From the NCBI GenBank assembly GCA_950295325.1, contig OX485805.1:9920501-9984500 (forward strand): a stretch of 64,000 nt of DNA, read 5' to 3'. The position numbers were made by a program, and so were the translations under genes. Positions 57,701 through 64,000 of this stretch are shown here, in pieces (position 1 is the first letter of the stretch; the number at the start of each line of letters is the position of its first letter). This DNA is from Polytrichum commune. Taxonomy: Eukaryota; Streptophyta; Polytrichopsida; Polytrichales; Polytrichaceae. The notes below the pieces were generated by a model. It ran no database searches. It had not been told where the DNA came from and worked only from the letters and a program-made list of their open reading frames with translations.

Positions 57701-57940
57701 GTAATTTTCCGAAGAAGTTTCACCACTCAATTTGGAGGGAGTGATCTCCTCTTCAAGTTGAGCTCCAAGTTCTAAGGTGTCTAGAATTGACCTAGTCCTA
57801 GGTTCGACGTTCAAACAACTCTCTATTCTAACATTATCTTGTTCTAATCTATCACTGATTTTAGAGGACCGCCTCTTTCGAGTAGATTTCTCTAGTCCTA
57901 CTATCAAACTTGGTTTTTGTGAGCGAGTCCTACCTTGCAT
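51701..57940 (-). CDS. gag-pol polyprotein (2,079 residues, intact)
   Basis: A single uninterrupted frame from ATG at 57940. Gag core with FYGTKDEDP and EWYRDHAEG. Zinc knuckle CVQCGQPGHTRQFC (about 432-445) and a second Cys/His cluster. Aspartic protease with VDGGSS (about 850), a form often seen in this lineage in place of DTG/DSG. Reverse transcriptase with VCVDYRKLN and the catalytic FVDD (about 1373). RNase H with YCDASNVAIG (about 1520). Integrase with an HHCC-type finger (HDSACGGH ... CDACQR) and a catalytic triad in GIDYVG (about 1797), SDRGT (about 1859) and QTERVN (about 1894); the last two are about 35 residues apart as in DD35E enzymes. No frameshift separates gag from pol. Transcribed from the right-hand LTR. 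It looks coding-competent. Confidence 0.96.
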   Translation of the reverse strand: MQGRTRSQKPSLIVGLEKSTRKRRSSKISDRLEQDNVRIESCLNVEPRTRSILDTLELGAQLEEEITPSKLSGETSSENYTLREEFPVEVDRGLLNSSPVTMAEERGMDPPPIPPIPPIPPIPPIDPLVRPRGLPIVVPQNLAAMDMPSHLPKFYGTKDEDPSRHMERYIERLASFLITDPGYWLVWFPTTLEGEAYEWYRDHAEGHFRGWEQLQREFLNEFRPEVGQSTALRALSSLKQGREEEISAYIRRFDLVCTRFVGTMLNDDTLKQFFIQGFFKSGTIRGVLERNPLTLADAKRAARDIENLDKDHERLWRREDELIPQFIPIRPRVVAVEPAKYENQIPYAIVDTGPRPLAVREPAPLLALPAPRTDPHLEEVERRLGASQLGFQEAMIKQMQSLTDQMSLMIRSQQPGPPPPVESGRHSSGLWCVQCGQPGHTRQFCRSGQNRDQRGNGNPPQQNQRGQAPPHYGNGSNRGPQPRGQGGQNLEKKEFHPFCGRWHAQGQCWSEGQEFNCSNCGGSHPSDTCRQPDKIINVPYPVANPQQQARDNMRGARPQGVPANELRPPNLYYDHSNARQTFHPPAGLQTTTGYIPIQNRQGVPPNGSNGRQAPPTDPGPSNSQDVRFMDGVLEATCDDMLPLPTRIGEEQSQWPPHTNAITYELVKGKGVVEEAPALAVTTRARRGDAPLEVGIGEQGNYSSDEEINLSELDRVARRATKDVERENIILQDRERTNAVHDLDNSDVGEWEGPGVPVDEFDVVGNSKVERSTGYDLWADLSTLKADITFGQLLEISPTARKTLKEGMPVHKRMRKVKAKIAARIQSQGGRDVKAIEIEVVIVDKVVPNVLVDGGSSLNILPEDTMKKLGLGLTGPSPLVINMANQSSTTPLGMIKDCRMTTGGEEYLVTFHVIRMHSNKDTFPILLGRPWLRMANAMVNWGGPKPSITYGPEGNRVIVSIGSLEGWMKKEMYLPLEKEIDDLNENEIGKALVGVVHPEGQRVVIDSGSGSLGPNFYNYGDNGDYAQWLREYPESEVDVMVTFHQVGLGSEFPSVSLGEGSLLEPCEVLTEEEWVSGGLTPWVDDVEEGEVSLIHVDGTQEEDVIIESSKLEEPLHFKTTSTGIVVGQDVKDYPNVPSDWYRNKEEQAHVSEADWRYVDVKLKNGKTRQMKMGSKLGEKEVREYSNLVDEFSDTFAWSYDELKGIPREMVEHRIPLIPGARPIRQKERRMNPQLQLLVKAELERLLKAGFIKPVEITDWVSPMVLVKKKNGKLRVCVDYRKLNSCTQKDHFPLPFITLLLEEVGGHSRYTFMDGYAGYNQISIALQDIHKTAFTTPWGTFVWVVMPFGLCNAPATFQRLVMYIFTDLLFKSMTVFVDDFSTQSNVNDHLHCVREALVRCRKMRLALNPDKTFLGVNKGVLLGYVVSEKGREPDPDKIAAISDLATPTNSKGISKLLGHVGWYRELIPNFSKIAVPITHLLKKDVKFEWTDACQKAFEELRDRLSTYPVLIPPNWGKPFHVYCDASNVAIGSALCQATGEKEKDQPIAYASKQLTPAERNYSTTDRECLAMVFSVKKFRHYLMCNPVVFFVDHMAIKYLINKAELSGRLARWVLLLEEFDYTVEYKPGRMHLQADHLSRLSEEIGKNPVNDMLVDDSLFVVTSTPEWYAGIVEFLTTHKLPKEWTKEERRKVRVNSRQFVVVGHRLFRRGSDGILRRCVSKTEVEAILIACHDSACGGHFSGQLTGQKILRAGYFWPTLFKDAHDYVRKCDACQRYARNDLRMEMPLHVSLPLIPFEKWGIDYVGEVHPQSSKGMKYIVVATEYLTKWAEAKAVKTDTAEHAATFMYENIISRFGVPKILVSDRGTHFLNDLIREMTEKFKIDHRKTTPYHPQTNGQTERVNGILVSILRKTVIDSKRDWDTKLTAALWAYRTTYKVTTRATPFSLVYGLEATLPIEYEVESLRVAVSTRLTESQSLRNRLTDLEALDEGRRMAAQHIEAIQRRRKITFDKRHKRRALTPGMMVMIQDARKLEFPAKFNAVWLGPYLVYEVFPNNSIQLETLNGELFPTRTSGSRCKEYRA

Positions 57941-58827
57941 TCCATAAGAATCGATCGACCCTCACTTGACCACACATAATCCTAGCAATTCCCCTCTTAA
58001 TATTTTCACTTGTCTTGGTGTGGTTATAATTTTTTTAGGAGGTGAGGAAAAGAACCTGCAAGCCCACTTAGGTGAAAGAATCCCAATAGGGGATAGGCAT
58101 GTTCATGTTAATTTTTTGGTTAAGTCGGAGCATCATCTCCGCACCTTCCCGCAAATTAACACTCACCACAATACCGATTGTGAGGGGGTGACCTTCCGAG
58201 TAGATTATGTTAAAAGTCGAGGCTTCACCCTTCAACTTCTCACACCATCCACAATTCGGGAATTACCCTCTACAACGGATAACAACAATCACGAGTACAA
58301 AAGGCATTCCTTAATTAGTTAATGAGTTCACTTTGAAGAAATAAACATACCTTGAGCAATCGCATCCCCCTGTGAGTTAGCACTCCCCTCAATCATGACT
58401 CAATGTAACAACACCATAAACTTTGTGAAATATTAATTTAATCTAGAGCATGAAATGACAACTCCCAAAACTTTGAGACTCACCCCGAGGTGAGTGTCAA
58501 AGTTCAATGTCCTAAGGTGAATTTACCCTCTAATGTTTTAATGAGCTACTCGGTTATAGGTTCCTTTAAAGTTCTTAGCAAATCCCCAAAAAGGTTGAGG
58601 ACGTACCTTCGCCGCGCTCCTTCCTCAAAAATAAATTTGCGTAATTGACAATGCAATTCATTCCAAGGAATAGTTGAAATACAATGAATTCAAATGTAAC
58701 CCAAAGAGAGAATACTTACCGAGTTTCGGGTGCTCCTTCCCTTCTCTCAAGTTTGTGTCTCCAATTTTTCCTAGTTGCCTCCAAGTCTCCTAGTCGCCTC
58801 CAAGTCTTGTAACTACCTTCCGCTTCG
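57941..58827 (-). other. 5' leader of the retrotransposon
   Basis: About 890 bp between primer-binding site and gag start. No coding content on the minus strand; a plus-strand open frame here is considered chance. Confidence 0.6.
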
Positions 58828-58845
58828 CTCCCGGCGGACGCACCA
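58828..58845 (-). other. Primer-binding site
   Basis: On the minus strand TGGTGCGTCCGCCGGGAG starts four bases inside the 5' LTR. Its complement is an 18-nt tRNA 3' end terminating in CCA, close to what I know of plant tRNA-Gly (acceptor GCGTCYG); the tRNA identity is inference. Confidence 0.75.
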
Positions 58846-58849
58846 ATTA

Positions 58850-60348
58850 CGTGAGGCCAAACCCCCCACCCTTAAGCGTCCGTAGTCCGAGTAGTGGGTT
58901 TGGGCTCACATTCCTCCGCGGTATTGGATTTGGACTTGGATGAGTCCATGGTGCAATGTTCACCCTTCAAGTGGTCTTGGATTTAACTAGCTCCTTCATA
59001 AACCCAGCTCCTTCATAAACCCAGCTTCTTAGCTTCTAACTAAACAAACTCAGCTCCTTCATAAACCCAGCTCTTTACTTTCTAACTAAACAAACCCAGC
59101 TCCTTCATAAACCCAGCTCCTTCATGAACCCACAACTTTGTAGTTGTAATCCCCAACTACCTCACTAATTATTCAAGCCCTTAACTAATCTTCCTACCTA
59201 ATTTCCCTAATTCTACTAACAACCCCTTTCTAATCACACAATTCTTCTCTAATCCTAAAATCCTAAAATCCTAGAGAGGAGAGGGGGAGAGAGAATTTCC
59301 TAACTTCACTAAGACTAACTAATCCACACAAGTATATTTTTGCACTCATCACAACATCAAGTGCTCAACTCTTAAACATGGAACTTGCAACCACGTGTAT
59401 TCAAAACATGAACTTTAAGTACCACAAATTGGAATCATGAATTAACTTTAAAATCCTTCACGTCAACACTAATTCTACCAAGAGGTCAAGCCCTCTTCAA
59501 GGCTAACAAGCCTTGGCTCTCAAACTAAAAACTAAGCACACACATGTGCTCCAATATGGCTTCCCACACCCACACTTATAACTCGTGGGGTGCCTTGGAG
59601 CACAAAGGAAAGAGAGGATGAGTGAGGGAAGAATGAGGGATTATATAGTAAGCTTGAGGGGGTGAGCACCCTCAAGGCTTACGATAAGCCCTTGAGATTT
59701 CCTCCTACTTAGTAGGCGCCAATCCTATCTTCTAAGCCTTCCTCCTTCAAATGATCAACAAGGATCCTAATTCGAACATTTAACTAGCCTTGGCTTTCTA
59801 CCTACCACACTTTACCAAACTTGGGATGCTTCAACCCAAACTTAGCCTCCTTCGCTTTCCGCCGCCATAACTTTCTCCCCTTACTTTCCCAAATCGTCGC
59901 TCACCACTTAATTCAAACCACGATGCTTAACTTGTGATTTGATTGGTGCTTTGAGAATTTGCTTATCCTCCACCTTGCATTCTTCCTTGGGCCTTCCCCA
60001 TTAAGTGGCCATGATGAGGTGGTCCACTTGTGCGCTCCATGTGATCCTCCATTCATCCCAATTCGAATGCACTTGCCTCTTGAGTCACTTTGGTTGTCTC
60101 CATCCATTTGTACTAGCCTACTCACTAACTACTCAATCCAAGTTCTCCTTACCTATCCTCATTCACTCAAATCCTTCCGAAGGTAAAAACACAATAACAA
60201 CTCACATCCTAGCCTCTTACAACATGGTACTTCTAAGACTAACATTTCACTTTTTTTATATTTTTGTGAAGTAACATGCTACTTCAAAGTGCATCAACTA
60301 ACGTTTCAAGGGTCTAAGACTAAATGTGGGCACCCTTTTGGGCTCACA
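58850..60348 (-). repeat. 5' LTR (about 1,499 bp)
   Basis: The source of the genomic transcript, which reads leftward. Minus-strand TATA-like element at about 59641-59648, followed by ATCCCTCATTCTTCCC. It carries fewer AACCCAGCTCCTTCAT units than the 3' LTR. Its inner end reads CTCACG where the partner has CTCACA. Confidence 0.93.
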
Positions 60349-61706
60349 GGCTCCATCCAGCTCGTTTCCGCACTTGCCCCCCGGTTTCCCAGCGCAGAGC
60401 ATCCCTCAGCACCCAGTGTCGCAAGGGTCATTCAGCTTCCAGCACATGATGCGGCCGCCCCATGTTCCGTACGCGCCGGTCCAACAAGTGGACGATCCCA
60501 ACATCTGGCGCGTATCTGGAGCCTCCTCCCCGTTGGGCCCTCCACCACTACGACCCCCCATAGTGATGGCGCCCCCTCACCAGCCGGACGATCCCAGGAT
60601 GTTTGGGTCGACCGACCCAAACCCACCCTCGACTGTAGTGCCCCAAGGCGCCTCCCCCGATGCAGGACAGTTTGGGTCGCCCGACCCAAACCCCGGAGCA
60701 GCTCAGTCCTCCCTTGACGAACTTGTGTCTCAAAGAGACACAACCATGTTAGATGTTGAAGGCCTCCAAGGGCCTGGTGATACCTCTAATCCTAACCAAA
60801 TCGATGAACCCATGCATGATGCATATGCGGAGATTGGTTTAGGACAAGGGCCTGATGCTCAACCTTTGCTGGACAAGGTCCCTGACGTAGGCGGAGAAGG
60901 CGGTGGCGAGAGAGGTGGGGCACCGGGGACGGTGGAGGCATCCACATCGTCGAGACATGACCAGGGCGAGGTAACACACTGAGCCCTCCCAGTTTGGGTC
61001 GACCGACCCAAACCTCCTTGGTCATTGTCTTGTTGGCGTGGTCTTGTCCCCCCTAGCTATGAGGAACTACACCCCCCCGACGCACCCAACAACGTGCTCC
61101 CCCCGCGATCCCCTTCGTCTCACCTCACTCGACTACGCTCAACCTTGGCGGCGCGCAACCAATTTTGTAGATGTACAATTAGGATAGTGTGAATGCCCTC
61201 GTTCACCGCGCCCCCCCCCTCAAATTGTACATAGAGATTTGTAACAATAAAATTATTATTTTTGGCGCCCATATGTTAGCATCCGTGTCCCAATGTATGT
61301 TGTTCCCCTTGTATGTTTTTGTTGCCACCAATGGTCCAATTCTTCTTGTGTTTGCACAAAATTTCTGTTCTGCTTGAATTAAACATAGCATAACATAGTC
61401 CTCGCCGCCTTCTCTCGCTCGTCGCCGCAGGGATCGGAGCATAGCGTCGTGGCTCCCCACCGGTCCTCCCCGAGGAGCGTGGAGGACAGCGCGGTGGTCC
61501 CCCCGATTTTGCCCTCCCCGTCTCCGCCGCCCAAGACACGGTTCCTGGTGCTAGACCTCAACGGGGTCCTCGTCCAGTGCGTGCACTGTCCCAAGGTCCC
61601 CACGGTGCCTTTCTGCAAGCCCGAGGACGCCAACTACGATGGTCCCCCCGCGTACATCAAAAGCAAGCTAGTGTACCTCCGCCCGTGGCTTCGGCGCTTC
61701 CTGCAG
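60349..61706 (+). pseudogene. FCP1/NIF-like HAD phosphatase-domain gene, copy 2 (5' part removed by the LTR)
   Basis: Homology to copy 1 starts abruptly at the LTR end. The exon runs to 60970 (Pro-rich; HMMRPPHVPYAPVQQ, FGSTDPN, FGSPDPN) before GTAACA. The intron (60971-61430) ends GCCGCAG. The second exon (61431-61706) carries the HAD motif FLVLDLNGVLVQ and YIKSKLVYLRPW and ends FLQ at a CAG|GT donor. All junctions are phase 0 and this part has no stop, unlike copy 1. Upstream exons are not present on the far side of the retrotransposon, and downstream exons are not found before the window ends. The first Asp of the HAD motif is kept, the second is Asn. Incomplete locus; function as a phosphatase is a family inference. 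Confidence 0.65.
60601..61013. repeat. Three family A palindromes in the FCP1-like copy 2
   Basis: At 60601-60622 (centre AC) and 60670-60691 (centre CC), in frame in the exon, and 60992-61013 (centre AC) in the intron. Positions correspond to those in copy 1. Confidence 0.9.
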
Positions 61707-63049
61707 GTCGCAACTATGTATAGTGGTTTCGTTTATTTGCACAAACATAGATAAGATAGAAGTTAAGGTAGAAGTTAGCACCGTGTTTTAAGAACATAAA
61801 ATGTTCATAGTAAACCAACCCATCAAAAACTAACTAGTTGGTCGCGAATTGTCGAAAGGGCAAAAGAATGCTAGTTTACTAGTTGACGTCAAATTTGTCC
61901 CTAATGCAATTAGTTGTTAAAACGTCCACTAATTGGTTTTTTACTGTTTTACTACTGAGCAATTTATTCAGTAGTAGTAATTATTTGGTGTTAATAATTT
62001 AGTTGGTCAGATAATGACTTGTTGGTCCAAAGTTATTAAATAGCATTGCATTTCTGTGACTAGTTGATCATTTTTTATGACCTCAGTATGCCAGTTGGTC
62101 ATGTATTGGACAAAGGGCAAAAACGCGTGAGGACAGCTAGTTGCAGTGTTTTGACAGGGTGGTAACCTACCAAGTTGACCCACCTAGTAGGTAGTTGTTT
62201 TGAGGTATATAAAGATTGTCCTAGAACCTTTTGGCTCTCTTAGTACACATATGTGAAGATAGCTTAGACTCTTAGAGAAGGTGTGTATGCTTGTAAGTTT
62301 AGACCTAGAAATGTGAGGCAGTCCAGACGGACAACAGTCTTGGAAAACAAGCAACAAAGTGTTGAAAGAGGGATTTGAAGAGTAGATTCATTGTTGGCAT
62401 TCTCCTATTACTACTCTCCTTCTAAGATAACATAGTCCTTAGTGTTGGCAAGACAAAGGTGTTGAAGGTGTTATTGAAAATGTGCATTGGACAACTTGTC
62501 ATGTAGGAACAAAGAATGTATTAGAAAGTAGAGAGGGTGGGTATGCGCGAACGTGACACTCATAGGAGACGTCTAGAGCAAGTAGTTAGAATGACTTGAA
62601 AAATGTACCATAGGTTGGTTGAAGCTTAGAAACGTTGGATCTGGATTCGGTTTGCGAAAACCACCTTTGACCAAAAACGTCAGCTAGTCATAAGGACCCG
62701 AAAACTCCACTATAGGTTGTAGAAGGTTAGAGATGCCAGCTCTAAGCTTATATTATGGAAACAACATCTAAAAGTTGGCCATTCAGACAAAAAACGTGAG
62801 CTCGTAGGTAGCGTCCAAGACATATTTTTTAGCCTTAAACATAAGTTTAAGGCGATCATACGTCAAAGGAGTTTTCTAGAGATGCACTAGGTTGGGAGGT
62901 GCTTTTGCAAGGCTTGGAAATGACTAGCAACAAAAGAATTAATGTAGCAAAGAAGGACTGCAAACACCCATTAACAATGGTCTTTCATATATACGTACTC
63001 CTATTCGCTATTGATTATTGTAGCACGGGGGTGGTGCACATTTTCATTG
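61707..63049. other. Interval without recognised genes
   Basis: No coding motif. It contains several TAGTTGGTC-type words (61825-62100) and a TATATAAAG box at about 62204-62212 followed by pyrimidine-rich sequence, which could mark a promoter (possibly of an LTR), with no gene assigned. The sequence would also be expected to hold later exons of the FCP1-like gene, but none was recognised. Confidence 0.45.
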
Positions 63050-64000
63050 TATGTAGCCAAGGTTTATGAGCGTGCATTCGTAAACATGCAGCCCTTGGTT
63101 ATTACGCCGAAGTTCACAATTGCATGTTCGTAAATATGCAACCTTTGTTGTTGGCCAAGGTTTACAACCGCGCATTTGTAAATACTCGTCGAGGTTTACG
63201 AACGCAAGTTCGTAACAGTGCAACACTTGGTTGATGAGCAGAAGTTTACGAAAATGTGGGCCGAAGTTTACGAACGCCCGTTCGTAAAAATCGGCGCACA
63301 TTTAAAAACTATGCAGCACTTGGTTGCTGCGTAGAAGTTTACGAAAATGTGGGCCGAGGTTTACGAACGCCCGTTCGTAAATGTGGCGGAGATTTACGAA
63401 CACCCGTTCGTAAATGTGGGCCGAGGTTTACGAACGCCCGTTCGTAAAAGTCGGCGCACATTTACTAACTATGCAGCACTTGGTAGCTGCGCAAAATTTT
63501 ACGAAAATGTGGGCCGAAGTTTACGAACGCACGTTCGTAAATGTAAGCCGAGATTTACGAACGCCCGTTCGTAAAAGTCGGCGCACATTTACTAACTATG
63601 CAGCACTTGGTTGTTGCGCAAAATTTTACGAAAATGTGGGCCGAGGTTTACGAACGCACGTTCGTAAATGTGGGCCGAGATTTACGAACGCCCGTTCGTA
63701 AATGTGGGCCGAGGTTTACGAACGCCCGTTCGTAAAAGTCGGCGCACATTTACTAACTATGCAGCACTTGGTTGCTGCGCAGAATTTTACGAAAATGTGG
63801 GCCGAGGTTTACGAACGCACGTTCGTAAATGTGGGCCGAGATTTACGAACGCCCGTTCGTAAACGTGAGCCGACGTTTACGAACGCACGTTCGTAAAAGT
63901 CGGCGCACATTTACTAACTATGCAGCACTTGGTTGTTGCGCAGAATTTTACGAAAATGTGGGCCGAGGTTTACGAACGCACGTTCGTAAATGTGGGCCGA
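63050..64000. repeat. Palindrome family D array (continues beyond the window)
   Basis: At least thirteen palindromes from 63267 on, with arms TTTACGAACG and CGTTCGTAAA around CC or CA. They are spaced about 32-36 bp within clusters and about 93 bp across a spacer containing CACATTTACTAACTATGCAG and CACTTGGTTGCTGCGCAGAA. A higher-order unit of roughly 130-160 bp is visible. The left edge (63050-63240) holds degenerate copies. Open frames encoding RTPVRKCGPRFTNARS repeats are artefacts. Confidence 0.93.

Larger units (their letters stand above)
49810..60348 (-). mobile_element. Ty3 (Athila/Tat-like) LTR retrotransposon, full length
   Basis: Two long direct repeats (49810-51639 and 58850-60348) bracket a 7.2-kb internal region with one gag-pol frame on the minus strand; the right-hand LTR is therefore 5'. 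LTR ends are TGTGAG...CTCACA-like. Shared LTR segments differ by only a few bases, so insertion is recent. The reverse-transcriptase phrase KDHFPLPFI and the lack of a visible chromodomain fit the Athila/Tat group more than chromoviruses. A possible 4-bp direct repeat GGCT flanks the element (49806-49809 and 60349-60352), but see the findings on its mismatched flanks. Confidence 0.95.

Noticed and set aside
63256-63896. RTPVRKCGPRFTNARS repeat frames
   Set aside because: Family D palindrome array; frames on both strands are equally open.

Overview
The window looks like nuclear DNA of a plant-lineage (streptophyte) genome. It has GT-AG introns, an Athila/Tat-type Ty3 retrotransposon, MULE-like and pogo/Tigger-like transposases, a plant receptor-kinase pseudogene and short TTTAGGG-type telomere-like repeats. 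I cannot name the species. Most of the window is mobile or repetitive; few genes look intact.

Layout. 1-2.6 kb: two-exon lysine-rich gene (-) whose intron holds two palindrome families. 3.0-3.6 kb: LTR fragment. 4.4-7.9 kb: MULE-like pseudogene (+), then a duplicate of its 3' end and a tRNA-derived SINE candidate. 8.6-14.8 kb: mostly empty, with a receptor-like kinase pseudogene at 12.0-13.1 kb. 14.8-16.2 kb: broken pogo/Tigger element. 16.5-22.8 kb: decayed FCP1-like phosphatase locus (-), split by a solo LTR with perfect 5-bp target duplications. 24.9-26.2 kb: transposase remnant. 26.8-29.5 kb: DUF7869-like gene (-). 30.1-30.5 kb: small charged-protein gene. 30.7-34.0 kb: second, nearly intact MULE-like gene (-). 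34.1-40.3 kb: array of about 40 copies of one 22-bp palindrome. 40.4-44.6 kb: an intact 11-exon gene (+) joining a ParB-like N-terminal region to a DNA-amino-methyltransferase-like C-terminal region. 46.2-47.3 kb: another palindrome array. 49.8-60.3 kb: 10.5-kb LTR retrotransposon with one intact gag-pol frame (-). 60.3-61.7 kb: second FCP1-like copy cut by the LTR. 63.0-64.0 kb: a further palindrome array running off the end.

The most unusual feature is a set of at least six short palindromes, unrelated in sequence but sharing one design: two 10-bp inverted arms around a 2-nt centre (22 bp minimum, sometimes extended to 24-26 bp). They occur as tandem arrays, in introns, in frame inside exons, and inside transposon-derived DNA. 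Variant copies often carry matching changes in both arms, so palindromy is maintained. The largest array lies directly upstream of the ParB/methyltransferase-like gene. Prokaryotic ParB proteins bind palindromic parS sites, so a sequence-specific palindrome/ParB-methylase system is the main hypothesis. It is inference and untested. Functional links among the other genes are weak; most are independent mobile elements.
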